Shown: positions 1 to 10,946, numbered from the stretch's first letter. The stretch is DNA of 60,000 nt from Branchiostoma floridae (GCF_000003815.2 NC_049991.1:5365822-5425821), one strand, 5' to 3'. Notes: a model not told the origin generated them from the sequence alone. Translations and numbers: made by a program.

Positions 1-449
1 CGTTGGACGTACTGTTAACGGATAATACGCTGGCCACAGTCCGTTGGACGTACTGTTAACGGATAATACGCTGGCCACAGTCCGTTGGACGTACTGTTAA
101 CGGATAATACGCTGGCCACAGTCCGTTGGACGTACTGTTAACGGATAATACGCTGGCCACAGTCAGTTGGACGTACTATTAACGGATAATACGCTGGACA
201 CAGTCCGTTGGACGGACTGTTAACAGATAATACGCTGGCGACAGACCGTTGGACGGACTGTTAACGTATAATACGCTGGCCACAGTCCGTTGGACGTACT
301 GTTAACGGATAATACGCTGGCCACAGTCAGTTTGACGTACTGTTAACGGATAATGCGCTGGACACAGTCCGTTGGACGGACTGTTAACGGATAATGCGCT
401 GGACACAGTCCGTTGGACGGACTGTTAACGGATAATGCGCTGGACACAT
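1..449. repeat. 41-bp tandem repeat array, 11 copies
   Basis: Units begin at 1, 42, 83, 124, 165, 206, 247, 288, 329, 370 and 411, an exact 41-bp register with substitutions only and no indels. Each unit carries TTGGACGTACTGTTAACGG and ends near GGCCACAGTC. The junction GTCCGTTGGAC has short inverted arms. Later units drift together (GCGCTGGACAC replaces ACGCTGGCCAC), as expected for local unit duplication. The array is cut by the window start, so its full size is unknown. Confidence 0.97.
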
Positions 450-1330
450 TGTATTATTGGAAATATTCCTTGAAGATTTGGTCGCCACGTTGTCGTGTAG
501 TTACAAGCAAGTGAATATTAATTTTGGCAGGTTAAGATATAATTAATGCCATTTTGATAGGATTCTTTTTGCCTTTTTTTTGGTATTTTGTACGCGTACG
601 ATTCGCATTGGATTTTTATGTTGATTATGTTTCTTTATCTTTTTCATCTTTAAAACACTCTTAGCTTGGCTAAAGAATATGGAATTTTCTAAGCTCAAGG
701 GTTACAACATTCCATATGTATTCATTAGCTCTGGGTGTCTATGTACATGTGATGTAGGCGTCTATCGTTTTGAACCTTCTTGGCAAACAAATTGTCCGTG
801 ACACGCCAGAGGAATATTTTGTCCTTGATTAAAGTCTGTGGTCTTCTATCATGGAGTAGACTATATAGAGTCTGCCAATGATGAATTGAATAATTATGTG
901 GGGCCAGAGATCAATCAAGCGCACTTTGTTCTGAAGACATTGTGTTTGTGGATGCGGCTGGTTATAGTGTAAATCCTATCTAATCCTCTTCGCTCTCCTT
1001 GTTGGAGCATAAGGCACTGACGAACTTCCTCCAGTCCTTCCTATCTTAGGCCATCCATCTAACTTCATGCCAGGTCTTACGTGCTGCCTTCATCTTCCTC
1101 TTCTACCATCCTTCTCCAGGTCCCTAGAGGCCTGCCTCTGTTTCGCTTCCCTTGAGGAGTCCATTTTAGAGCTGCATAATGGTGTCTGTTCTTATGCATA
1201 CGGAAAATGTGTGTCCCGTCTTTTTCCGGCGTCTTCGTTTTTATCTCCTCCGCGATGTTAGGATAGTACCCATTAGTGTAGATATAAGATTTTGTTTATG
1301 ACGCCTCGATTGAAATCAGTTTCCAACGTT
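450..1330. other. No recognisable feature
   Basis: AT-rich sequence following the 41-bp array. I see no repeat family shared with the rest of the window and no long open frame. A 64-codon frame at 1067-1261 has no recognisable motif. Confidence 0.5.
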
Positions 1331-1630
1331 GTAGTGGCTACCCACCCGTTTTGAGATTAATAAATAAATAAGATATATTTATATCAATTACTGAAATTCC
1401 TTCCTTTCTTGCATTATGTTTATGACGTCTCGGTTTTCTTGGGATCTATTGTATGTTGTCCACTGGTGTCTTAACTGTAGCAGATGTAACACGTTTTGTT
1501 TTACATGTATGGTGGACCCCCCTTGGAAATCGACTTTCAAAAGCTGTAGTGGCTACCCACCCGTTTTGAGATTAATAAATAAATAAGATATATTTATATC
1601 AATTACTGAAATTCCTTGCTTTCTTGCATT
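1331..1630. repeat. 85-bp direct repeat pair
   Basis: The 85-bp stretch at 1331-1415 (starting GTAGTGGCTACCCACC) recurs at 1546-1630 with essentially one substitution near its 3' end. The offset is 215 bp. The spacer carries TTTATGACGTCTCGG, resembling TTTATGACGCCTCGA just upstream of the first copy, so the duplicated unit was probably longer and has partly diverged. Confidence 0.9.
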
Positions 1631-1849
1631 TTCCATTCCAACATATGCCAACAAAATGTGCTGCTGGTAATTTTAGCAATTTAACCTCCAGCCTACTAAG
1701 GTAGCCGCTTGGCACCAAATTGTATACGTTTTGGGTTAAGCAGCAAAGACAGGATTTCAAACACAGGAGGTTGTGTTCAGTATGATATGGTCCATTGAGC
1801 AAAGGAGGCCTCTCTTGGTAGTTTATTGGCTGTTTTTACACTTGATCCC

Positions 1850-2055
1850 TACGCGACCACTGAGCTATTTTGGGGCACGCCGGGGCAATGGATTTTTTTT
1901 AATTCACAGTTAAAATCAGCCAGAGACTCGGTGACAAATAGATGCCCGTGAAAACACCGAGAGGTATCTTTTCCCCGTATCCAGCAGTCCATCGGGAAAA
2001 TCTGTGGCTTCAGAACCCGCCCAGGACTGCACCCCTTGCGAACACAGATGCAAAT
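1850..2055 (+). repeat. Dispersed repeat family G, degenerate copy
   Basis: Aligns by eye with 46618-46830 and 55226-55450, and with the reverse complement of 10872-11700. Shared landmarks are GGTGACAAATAGATGCC, TATCCAGCAGTCCATCGGG and the following AAAATCTGTGGCTTC. No coding content is recognised. The element class is unknown. Confidence 0.6.
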
Positions 2056-2139
2056 GAAAGAGGACCATGGCATTACAATGGTTAACCTCGCCGTGGTTCA
2101 CTTCATTCACTGACTTTGTACCGACTTTATATTGGCTAC

Positions 2140-2440
2140 AGTCATGCCTTCATGTACCAGAGTTACCAACCTAGCATTGATGTGTTCAAAAATTCGTACT
2201 TTCCCAGAACTATCGTAGAGTGAAATTTGTTATCACCAAGCATAATAGGGGCATCTTCTCTGGATAGTTTTAAAGAACGCTTGCAGATAGTTGGGTAAAA
2301 GTTCGTCGGGTCGTTCAGTGTAATATAACCAGCTGCTGTCGCACCACGTGCCTGCGAAGCTGGAGTGTTACACCGAATGAAGGTTATACCGGCTATGTAG
2401 ACGCATAAAACGTATACAGATAGATACAGACATGTACACA
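2140..2440 (+). mobile_element. LINE 3' end (CR1/Jockey-like), degenerate
   Basis: Nearly collinear with the 3' end of the better copy at 18.6-19.05 kb. It covers the last ~60 codons of the ORF2-like frame, here with a stop where the other copy reads Trp (GAGTGAAAT instead of GAGTGGAAT). The shared 3' UTR follows (CCAGCTGCTG, then GGTTATACCGGCTATGTAGA) and a loose GATA/GATACA tail. It is 5'-truncated, typical of LINE insertions. No functional product is expected. Confidence 0.85.
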
Positions 2441-2591
2441 GCGTGAATCAACAGTGAGAATGTTAAACGAAGAAATGCGCAGTTGAGTCACAAACCTCCA
2501 GTCTGGTCTCCAAGTCCCGGCACCTCGCCCTGAGCCCAATCATGTCCTGAAACAACAAAACACGACATACAAAAGAAGTATTGTAAAAGGC

Positions 2592-2662
2592 GAAATGTTC
2601 GCGGTGGTTTATGTTCGCGTATTTCAATTCTCCGCAAACTAAAACCACCGCGAACATTGTGC
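2592..2662. mobile_element. Family E inverted-repeat element, internal fragment
   Basis: Contains AAATGTTCGCGGTGG...CCACCGCGAACATT, the self-complementary core of the family E elements at 36364-36546 and 37831-37977. The outer TACTGTAAATGCA termini are missing. Confidence 0.6.
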
Positions 2663-2669
2663 TCGCCAA

Positions 2670-3588
2670 CCAAGTCGCATCAGCAATGAAGTTAAGGGAG
2701 TCCTAATATAAATTCCACAAGAGGGTGTTGTTTTCTGTAAAATATGAATTCTACTTCACATTATACGATAGAATAGCCACTAGTCTCGTGTACATCAAAA
2801 GCATTCAATATTGTGCTAAACTCCCAAAGTACTCTTTAATTCAATTAAGTAAGCTCAGCCTATGGCTGAATACAATGTGTCCGACATAGCCTGACAAAAG
2901 TTCGGTTTCAAAACCAATTTGAGGGGCGATGTTGTTTTGTTTTTTCTTGTTTGATGTCTTGTGAACAATTCGCCGTCTTGGTGTGCACATCGCCCCTTAT
3001 TTATGCCCAAAACATTTACGATGAAGGAAGTGTCTATACGTATAGGAAATGCATGGTTAGGGTCTGCATGGGTTTAGCGAAATTTACAAGCGCACCTCAT
3101 TGATACCTAATCTGTTGGAAAAAAAACACCGCCTTCTGGAGTTCAGAACCCCTTTAAGAACACCCTCGAATGCTTCACTTTCTACCTGCCACGAAACTAA
3201 ATTCCCGCAAGCATTTCCCCTGTTACAGCTCTCTTCCGGGAAAACCAGATCAAACCGTCTAAGCCTCTTCCTGGAAAGTAGGTTTAACAACAAATATGGA
3301 CTATCTACAGAGGATCATGTCTCGGATGAAATGCGCCTACGTGCACCAGTAATAACTAATAGGGATAAACGAAGATCCTTCTGGAGCCAGAGAAGAATGA
3401 CATCCAGTGGAGCAAATAAAATTTTAGTACGTCCAAAGCATCTACGGTAACAGGCATTACGAAAGAAGGCAGCCAGCCAGGCAAAGGAAGACATTCTTAG
3501 ATCAAAAAATAGATGCTTACATAAGATCAAAGATGCCGTCTGGCGTCAGTGAAGGTCGTCTGAACACAACATTTACAGCTAGAACTTA
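2670..3588. other. No recognisable gene
   Basis: Mixed-composition sequence. The longest frame (3100-3450, + strand, 116 codons) shows no domain, signal peptide or repeat that I recognise and may be chance. At 3060-3075, TTAGGGTCTGCATGGG resembles the terminus of the 13824-15248 element and could be a fragment of it. Confidence 0.4.
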
Positions 3589-3976
3589 GACCATGTCAAT
3601 TTGATTATATGGATGACATCTCTGGGAATCCCAAAACTGATGCGTTCGTGCGAATAAAAAAGTTTGGCCCCATAAAAGTTGCATTCATTATGAAATCTAA
3701 GTGGTCTGGAAGGCTGAACAAATGACTAACACAGAGTATTGAATACTGAACAATAGCATCATTTTGTTTTCGCAGTCTTCTTTTTATACATTGGAATTGA
3801 CGTTGACATTAGTGTATGTTTCCCAATATATTTTTCTTTTCATATTCGGCAAATATTTACTCCTTTTGCATCTACTTTGTACGATTCAAAGCATGGTGGA
3901 AAACTTATTTTTTTTGGAAACGGCCGAAAATTGATGCGCGCGCGGATGGCATCCATATAATCAAATCAACATGGCC
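3589..3976 (+). mobile_element. Family A MITE (PIF/Harbinger-like), copy 1
   Basis: About 388 bp bounded by terminal inverted repeats. The left end (near GACCATGTCAATTTGATTAT) is complementary to the right end (ATAATCAAATCAACATGG), followed by GGATGACATC on the left and GATGGCATCC on the right. Flanks are TTA (left) and TCA (right). The clean copy at 20326 has TTA on both sides. A 3-bp TTA/TAA duplication with GGCC-starting termini is the hallmark of Harbinger/Tourist elements. The 133-codon frame inside is an accident of AT-rich DNA. No transposase is present. Confidence 0.85.
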
Positions 3977-4308
3977 TCAACTCCAAAAAGGAGTGTTACG
4001 TTCCAATTTTAGAATGATTTTAGGAAGTAAAATGTATGCTACCTGTCTTCTACAGTTAAAGATAAAGTACCCACTAAGCCAGTGCGTATTAGTATCCAAC
4101 AATCTCAGCCCTTGGTGGAATATGTGTCAGACTAAACCTGATAATTTAGGTACAAAAAGTAATATCAGAGGGGCGATAAGGAATACTCGTCTTGTTACAT
4201 GTTCTCTGATATCTTAGCAACGGTAGCCTGTAGAATTAGTAGAAATAGTAGAATTCATGATGAGCTTATCACTCTGCAATTATGCTGCGTATGTTTGTAT
4301 CTATAGCT

Positions 4309-4632
4309 AAAGCTAAGGGCACAATCCGCCGTACGTGCAAATACGTGCTGTGTACGTGCCAAACCATGGGCAATCTTTTGGGATACGTAAGTGAAAAGTA
4401 TCGCCTCCGTACGAACTCGTAGGGAATCCGACGGACACGCGCCGTAGAACTTTACTTGCAGGCAACACTTTGTTTGCCATCGGGCTGCGGATGCGCCCCC
4501 CGTACGTGCCAGTAAGGGCGACACGCCTGCCCTGTACAGCCTGAACGTTTTCAGAAATACGTGGCGGACGTGGCCTCCCAAAAAAAAACGTACGGATAAA
4601 ATGCATGTACGGCGGGTTGTGCCCTTAGCTTT
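4309..4632. mobile_element. Family B inverted-repeat element, copy 1
   Basis: 324 bp with ~30-bp terminal inverted repeats. The left end starts AAAGCTAAGGGCACAA and the right end finishes TTGTGCCCTTAGCTTT. The interior aligns along its full length with 23321-23654, including GCCTCCGTACGAACTCGTAG and CCTGTACAGCCTGAACG. It is a non-autonomous DNA transposon of uncertain superfamily, since target duplications are not clear. Open frames inside are not genes. Confidence 0.9.
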
Positions 4633-4640
4633 AGGCATAC

Positions 4641-4829
4641 GTCACATTTCCAAACCGTGACCCGGCCAGATGCTTTCGATCGGGAACGAAATGCATGATA
4701 TAAAAGGCACCAAACTACACAAGACGTAAATAGAGTAGTCGTGGGCATTATTTGTTTATATTCTTACGTAAACATCTCTATTTTCGTCTCCACAAACACC
4801 CCGGCCGGGCCCCGGTTTGGAAATGTGAC
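4641..4829. mobile_element. Family F MITE, copy 1
   Basis: 189 bp with ends GTCACATTTCCAAACCG and CGGTTTGGAAATGTGAC, a near-perfect inverted repeat rich in GGCCCGG just inside. It lies 8 bp after family B copy 1. Sibling copies of similar length are at 47077, 47498 and 51386. Confidence 0.9.
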
Positions 4830-4937
4830 GTTAGTCCAGTCTACAAAACGTATTCTACACAACGTATGTATTCCTTGATATCTATTTCAAAATAATACCC
4901 CCTTCTGGAGTTTATTGTTCCTTCAACTCAATACCTC

Positions 4938-5200
4938 ATCCTCCTACGCAGGAACATCCAGCAGCCAAACTGCCTGTCTGGATGTGCCCTGCTCTTTCAT
5001 CCGTCACTCTTAGTTCCTGACCGCCCTGCCTGTAAATATTAATGAGGTTACCCTTATACATGCGAGACAGCTTTTGAAAACTGGCTGACAGCTTGTTGGG
5101 GGGGGGGGGGGTCCACAGGAACTAAGAGTGACGGTTAAAAGAGGGGTACATCCAGACAGGCAGCTTGGCAGTTGGATGTCCCTGCGTAGGAGGGTGAATA
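4938..5200. repeat. Long inverted repeat with ~85-bp arms
   Basis: The left arm (4938-5024) contains CCTACGCAGG, TGCCTGTCTGGATGT and CGTCACTCTTAGTTCCTG. The right arm (5115-5200) carries the complements in reverse order, with several substitutions and small indels. The ~85-bp centre holds a 13-16 base G run just before the right arm. It may be a foldback element, as no sibling copy is in the window. Confidence 0.85.
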
Positions 5201-5209
5201 CCATTGCAA

Positions 5210-6016
5210 CGACACCTTTTTGCAAAACGAAAAAAAAGTTCCCTTTTTCGCTATACAATTATGTATCAATTTCAGAAAGGCAACATTTTCCAGAAAATGC
5301 AGAATGTTGCCTTAAGTCCCAGTAGTTTGCCTTTGTCAAGCTACCCACACACAATACTATACCATTAGGCTCGCCCCTGAGGCGTTGCCAAAAAAAATGA
5401 CATGATTAGTGCAACTTTATTCATTCACTGAATTACTTCGATAATAAAGACGTGTGGTAAAACGTTCCATCATAAACGAAGTTCTTAATCATTTTTGACA
5501 AATCAATTTCCTCTTGAAAATTTTTATATAGATTTAATATGCCCATTTGATGGAAATTTGATGCTAAATTATTACATGGTTGCTTCCATTGAACTGTTAT
5601 GAGAGAAGAAGATAAAGAAGAAAATATAAAAAGGCACCGGCAAAAGAAAACAAGGTTTCTCTAATCATGTTATTCACTGCTACACCCGAAGTACTTCGAA
5701 CTGCGCATGCGTAGAATAGAAAACACTGTCTCACTTCAAACAGCGTAATTACACAAAACAGCTTTACTCTGGGATGTCAAAAAAGCTAATCTACTGAAGG
5801 TTTTTGAGTGCCCAAGGTGTAATATAGTGGTGACCTTGCTCGAAGTCAACCATATTGCTTAGACACGCAATAACAGGAACAGGTTTTACATAGCAGGAAC
5901 TGACAGATCGAATCACAGTACGGCTTTTGGTTCAGCTACATTGTAAAGTGAATATAGTGAGATACAAATACAACATGTGAATATGTGTTCTAGGTAAGTT
6001 GTAACTAGGTAATGCG
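5210..6016. other. No recognisable feature
   Basis: AT-rich, no shared repeat family seen and no convincing open frame. Confidence 0.45.
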
Positions 6017-6365
6017 ATGTTGATTTGATTATATGGATGACATCCGCACGCGCAACAATTTCGCCCGTTTCCAAAGAAATCTCGACCCTATGTACTGTGA
6101 ACTGTACAAATCAAAGAAGCTACAAAGTTGGTATATATATATGTCGTAAATAAAGCGCAGAAAAATATTGGAAAACGGATACTTACTTCTTAGAATGCCA
6201 ACGCCAATTTTCATGTCGAAGAAGATGTGAAAATATACTAATGTATTACTTTATTGTTCGGAATACCATGCATAGTCATTTGTTCAACCTTAAATATTGT
6301 AATCAAGGTAACCTGTTTTTTGACAAACTTTTCACCTTTAGCACGCTCGCATCACTTCTAAAAGA
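6017..6365 (-). mobile_element. Family A MITE, reversed degenerate copy
   Basis: Begins TGTTGATTTGATTATATGG and continues CATCCGCACGCGCAACAATTT, the reverse complement of the right end of copy 1. The far end is degraded, but GTCATTTGTTCAACCTT and GCACGCTCGCATCA match the family's left-end interior. The far inverted repeat itself is lost. Confidence 0.65.
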
Positions 6366-6802
6366 CACTACAACGCACGATTTGGGTAACCAGGCGACAA
6401 AAAAATCATACATTTCTGTAGCGGTAGACAAAAAAAATCTGAAACCAAACACGGCGGTCGGTTGCTAGGGTATTCTTTCCCGTTTCTATGCGAGTTCGAC
6501 AGAGTATCGGGTTACAAGAGGCCTACTGTTTGCTAACCGTAAAATATTTCAAAATAAACAAGATGTTATGACAAGGAAAATGTATTCAAAATAAGATTGA
6601 ATTCGCTATTTTAGATAGTTTTTATCTTCCCGTTTGAATTGAGATAGTTGTTTTGTTTCGATTTTGCTTCCAAAGACGATTATTTTCTGTTTCAAGGAAG
6701 GCCTTCAATTTGACCATACTCTTGATAAGATGGGCCGCAAGTGCCATGGGAAATTCTCGATTTTTATATTTTTCGTTATCTGAGAGGCAAATAAAACTTT
6801 CT

Positions 6803-6930
6803 GTTTTTGGGATTTTTTAATTTTTAATTTTAAGTAAAGTTACAGTCAAAAATATGCGTAAAAATGGCATTTTTCGCACTTAATTACTAATAATTCAAAA
6901 TCTAAGGCATTTTTAAAAAATCCCAAAAAC
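6803..6930. repeat. Perfect 18-bp inverted repeat, 92-bp loop
   Basis: GTTTTTGGGATTTTTTAA at 6803-6820 is exactly complementary to 6913-6930. The loop is AT-rich. It could be a small foldback element or a relic, as no second copy is seen. Confidence 0.8.
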
Positions 6931-7416
6931 ACAAATCTCGGGAAAACCGTTGCGGTCATTTTGAGCCGTCAATGAGTTATGTTGGACTCTTCTTGGTGGA
7001 GATCTTAAACGATGTTTGCACACATGTCATGCCGCACGGAGAGCGGGAGGGTGTAATTGATACCGGTGTAAACAACACTTATGATATTCAAGGTCACCAA
7101 CAAAAACGCCAGTAGCTTCGTTACATATTATAGGTCCCAAACAAAGTGAAAGCATAGATGTACTGTCCGGAAAATTGTTTATATTGGTTAAAAACTATAT
7201 TTTTCGCCTGATTCAAGTTAGTTGGGGGTAAAATGCCAGAAAGCACGGTTTTACCTGCAATGACCGCAGATGACCTCAATAGAACACGGGTTCGGTTCGA
7301 ATTACGTCAGATGGAACATCATGGAAGAAGGTTCGAATTCGGCTAGACATGGGAGGTTTTGAGCCCGTATTTGACCACCGTGAAAACTATCGAGGAAACC
7401 TATGATCTGCGTCTTA
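6931..7416. other. No recognisable feature
   Basis: Unassigned sequence leading into the ~255-bp array. Around 7265-7310 there is faint similarity to the array unit (GACCTCAATAG...GGTTCGG), perhaps an older unit. Confidence 0.4.
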
Positions 7417-8612
7417 TTTGAGGGTCTATTCGGTCAAGCATAATTCCGAACCGAAACCTGAAACGACCTCACCACTGTAAAACTTCCCAGAAAAAGGGCG
7501 TTGTCTCTCTGATGGAATTTGCGAGTCTAAGCTGTCCAAATAACCTGGTTCAACTGAAATCACCTTCTAATAAAGATATAAAGGGCACAGAGCTCACAGT
7601 AAGATGGGAAACTGAGTTGTTAGGAAATACACAAGATAATAGACATTACTGTAGCGATAGGCAAAAAATCTGGGGCCAAACACATAAAGACTTATTCGGT
7701 CAAATGTAATTCGGAAACTGAAACGACCTCACCACTGTAAAACTTCCAGGAAAAAAAGGCGTTGCCTCTCTGATGGAATTTGCAAATGTAAGCTGTCCAC
7801 ATAACCTGGTTTAACTCAAATCACCTTCAAATAAAGATATGAAAGACACAGATCTCACAGTAAGATGAAAAACTGAGTTGTTAGGAAAAACACAAGAATA
7901 GACATTGCTACAGCGATAGCCAAAAAATCTGGGGCCAAACCCATAGAGACTTATTTTAAGGACTATTCGGTGAAACGTACTTCCGAACCGAAACCTGAAA
8001 CGACCTCACCACTGTAAAACTTCCAGGAAAAAAGACGTTGCCTCTCTGATGGAATTTGCAAATGTAAGCTGTCCACATAACCTGGTTTAACTTAAATCAC
8101 CTTCAAATAATGATATGAAAGACACAGATCTCACAGTAAGATGAGAAACTGAGTAGTTAGGAAAAACACAAGAATAGACATTGCTACAGCGATAGCCAAA
8201 ACATCTGGGGCCAAACCCATAGAGACTTATTTTAGGGACTGTTCGGTTAAATGTAATTCCGAACCGAAACCTGAAACGTCTCTCTGATGGAATTTGCAAA
8301 TGTACGCTGTCCACATAACCTGGTTTAACTTAAATCACCTTCAAATAATGATATGAAAGACACAGATCTCACAGTAAGATGAGAAACTGAGTAGTTAGGA
8401 AAAACACAAGAATAGACATTGCTGTAGCGATAGGCAAAAAATCTGGGGCCAAACACATAAAGACTTATTCGGTCGAATGTAATTCGGAAACTGAAACGAC
8501 ATCACCACTGTAAAATTTCCAAGAAAAAAGGCTTTGTCTCTCTGATGGAATTTGCGAGTCTAAGCTGTCCACATAACCTGGTTTAACTCAAATCACCTTC
8601 TAATACAGATAT
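7417..8612. repeat. ~255-bp tandem repeat, about 5 copies
   Basis: CTCTGATGGAATTTGC recurs at about 7507, 7768, 8043, 8283 and 8540. Each copy is followed by AAGCTGTCC, ATAACCTGGTT, CAGTAAGATG and AAATCTGGGGCCAAAC. Spacing is 240-276 bp because units carry internal deletions. The fourth unit lost the stretch before CTCTCTGATGG. Open frames crossing it are short and unrelated between units. Confidence 0.9.
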
Positions 8613-8820
8613 GAAGGACCCAGAGATGAGATACCGAGGGGTTAGGATGGTATCTGACATCCCATCTGCACCCAGGAAATTGAAACTGTTGACAACGGCT
8701 TATTTTAGACCATTTAGCTGTTAGGATAAGAAACCTTGGCCTGTTCATTTTGTTTGACCTCACCGCATACATGTTCATGAGGTTCTCACAAAGCTACTTA
8801 CTTTCTTACACAGCATCACC
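8613..8820. repeat. Family J repeat, uninterrupted copy
   Basis: Starts around GAAGGACCCAGAGATGAG and includes CAGGAAATTGAAACTGTTGAC, then CCTGTTCATTTTGTTTGACC and CATACATGTTC. The same order occurs at 9766-10385, where the copy is split by an insertion. Confidence 0.75.
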
Positions 8821-8834
8821 GCTATTTCTGCTTA

Positions 8835-9275
8835 AGCCATGTTGATTTGATTATATGGATGACATCCTCTGGAAACCCCAAAATTGATGCGAGCTTGCGA
8901 ATACAAAAAAAGTCTGGCCAAAAAATAAGTTGCCTTCATTCTGAAATCCTAGTGGTCAGGAAGGTTGAAATGACTAAACACACTAAACACAGGGTATGCC
9001 GAACAATAGAGCATTCGTTTTAGATAGTACTTTCACATCGTCTTCTTTGACTTTGGAGTTGACCTTGCTATTGGTATTCTATGACTTTATTAAATTGTCA
9101 TAAATTGCAACAAAACAATGACGGAAAACACATACTTAGTATAAGTACGTTTTCCGATATTTTTGTTGAAATCTACGACATATGTTTGCTCATTTTGCTA
9201 CTGCTTTGCACAAGTTACAGAATGGTTTTATTCTTTATTTAACGACCGAAAATTGTTGCGCGAACGATGTTCCAG
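8835..9275 (+). mobile_element. Family A MITE, copy 3, right end lost
   Basis: Left terminus AGCCATGTTGATTTGATTAT follows TTA. The interior matches copies 1 and 4 (GAAACCCCAAAATTGATGCG, then AAGTTGCCTTCATTCTGAAA). The right end fades after CGACCGAAAATTGTTGCGCG and lacks the inverted terminus. An 85-bp hairpin is nested inside (9096-9181). Confidence 0.8.
9096..9181. repeat. Nested ~85-bp imperfect hairpin
   Basis: TGTCATAAATTGCAACAAAA and, 85 bp on, its approximate complement (TTTTTGTTGAAATCTACGACA) surround GGAAAAC...GTTTTCC. The block is absent from family A copies 1 and 4, so it was probably inserted. Confidence 0.6.
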
Positions 9276-9519
9276 AATTGCACAAGGTACAATGTATGGC
9301 AAACAATAAAAAAAAATACTACTAGCTATATGGACAATAGCAATACTACGAGGCTACATACAGAATAACAAAATAATATCGGTAACAGCAGAGTCAAGTA
9401 TGAGTGATCGGGTCTCGCATTTGGAATAAAAGAAAAATCCATTGACCTACGTAGGCGGATATATGAGTTGAACATGATCATAGCAGTATATGGAAAACAT
9501 CGTTCTGTGTACCAGTAAG
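9276..9519. other. No recognisable feature
   Basis: The 115-codon minus-strand frame 9326-9673 runs through here into family I repeat sequence. No domain is recognised. Confidence 0.4.
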
Positions 9520-9680
9520 AGAGATGTGTGTTTTGGTTGTAATAGTCTTGAACAATACGTCGATGAAGGTTAGACATCCAGGCAATAAGATACGCCAAAA
9601 AACATTTATTCAAGCGACTGGATATGATTAACCGTTGACTGTTTTCAAAAGCATTTCCAGTTGCTCGAGTCACTTCTTTT
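9520..9680 (-). repeat. Family I dispersed repeat
   Basis: Reverse complement of the family seen at 10540-10670: GGTTAGACATCCAGG, then AATAAGATACGCCAAAAA, then the complement of CCAGTTGCTCGAGTCAC. Related copies are at 50205, 52460 and in tandem at 53-54 kb. Confidence 0.7.
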
Positions 9681-9765
9681 TGGAATATTTTTTAACAATG
9701 TTTTTCTCTCTTTACTGTAGGTAAGACAGGTCATAACAAAATATAATAATTCATCTTCGGTGAAG

Positions 9766-10385
9766 GACTCAGAGATTACAGGAAGATCAGGGGCTGCGAG
9801 GATAGGAAGTTATCTGACAGCCCAGCTGCTCTCAGGAAATTGAAAAACTGTTGACAAGAGTTTACTTTAGCACCGTATGAATACTAGAAACTCAAACTAT
9901 ATCTGTTAAATGTGAAACAAACAGATATAGAGACTCACCTGTTCCATACCTGACAAGGTTACTTAACGATGATATGTGATGCAGATGCTTATATACTTGA
10001 GAATTCTATAAGCTTTTATATGATCTGTATTGACGGATCTGTTTTGACTGATCTGTATATAATGTATTTTGCAATTTCCCTTATTGAGATATATTTTGTC
10101 AACAGTTGTCATATAGTTGGTGCTTTCCCGAATATTTCAATTGTTTCTATCCATGTTTCTAGGAATTTGTAAAATTTTAATGTGTATTCAGATTTTAATG
10201 GAATTATGCCAGTAACTAAGTGTAAGTAATACGTAATTCAGCCACCCCGGCTGCGATGTATTTACAAATAAACCGTTCATCATCATCATCACCGTTCAAC
10301 CATCAGGAGAGTCGACCTGGGCCTTCTCATTCTGTTTGGCTTCACTGCATACATGGTTTTCTCACGCATCACTGTTATTTCTGTT
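9766..10385. repeat. Family J repeat split by an insertion
   Basis: 9766-9876 matches the first half of 8613-8820 (GTGAAGGACTCAGAGATTAC, CAGGAAATTGAAAAACTG, TTTACTTTAGCACC). 10296-10385 matches its second half (CCTTCTCATTCTGTTTGGC, CATACATGG). The ~413 bp between is foreign. Confidence 0.75.
9877..10289 (+). mobile_element. Retroelement 3' end with CAT tail
   Basis: This sequence interrupts family J. It ends CGGCTGCGATG..AAATAAACCG followed by a short (CAT)n run and is flanked by CACCGT at 9871-9876 and 10290-10295, a plausible 6-bp target duplication. A simple-repeat tail with truncation on the other side is typical of a non-LTR retroelement 3' end. No coding part is present. Confidence 0.65.
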
Positions 10386-10539
10386 TATTAATTTCGAGGA
10401 GGAGCTCATATTAATAATTTTCTTTCTACAGAGTTTCTTTCAGGTAAGACAACTTGTCTTACCATGTCTCCGATTGGACATCTAAAATTGTATTCACTCA
10501 TAGTTAGGGTATGAAAGATCAGTCTTTTCCAGATCACTT

Positions 10540-10670
10540 CAGTGTCACTGACGAAGAATAGTGGATTCTATCCGAAACGTCTGACCGTTTCCAAAACCAT
10601 ATCCAGTTGCTTGAGTAACTACTTTTTGGCGTATCCTATTACCTGGATGTCTAACCTACATCGACGTACG
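10540..10670 (+). repeat. Family I dispersed repeat
   Basis: Order of landmarks: TGTCACTGACGAAGAATAG, GAAACGTCTGACCG, CATATCCAGTTGCTTGAG, TTTTTGGCGTATCC and CCTGGATGTCTAACC. The same order is found at 50205-50310 and in reverse at 9520 and 52460. Confidence 0.75.
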
Positions 10671-10946
10671 GTAGGATGTTATAAGTGAGTGGAAAGATGG
10701 CCACACACGTTAGACTTGCCGACATATAACAGGACGTACATGTAGAAGTGAGAGGTGGTCAAGGTTAAGGTATTAGGCTTGTTTTCAAAATTACATGTAT
10801 GTTTTTGTCATATGCCGATTTCTGTTTGTTCTTTGTTTCCATTTTTTTTCTTTCAGAGTATTGTCTTTTTAGACTTAGGTCCCAATTTCACCGGTGCCCA
10901 TCAGGGATGTAGCCCCGTTCGGGCCCAGAAACTACACATTTGTCCC

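Noticed and set aside
1-449. 41-bp repeats considered as CRISPR
   Set aside because: The whole 41 bp is repeated with no variable spacers.
3816-4217. 133-codon + strand frame
   Set aside because: It starts inside family A copy 1 and runs through its right inverted terminus. There is no protein-like motif.
4255-4748. Minus-strand frames of 127, 97 and 65 codons
   Set aside because: They lie in the family B element. The similar frames at 23319-23621 are the same repeat, so similarity reflects the element, not a gene family.
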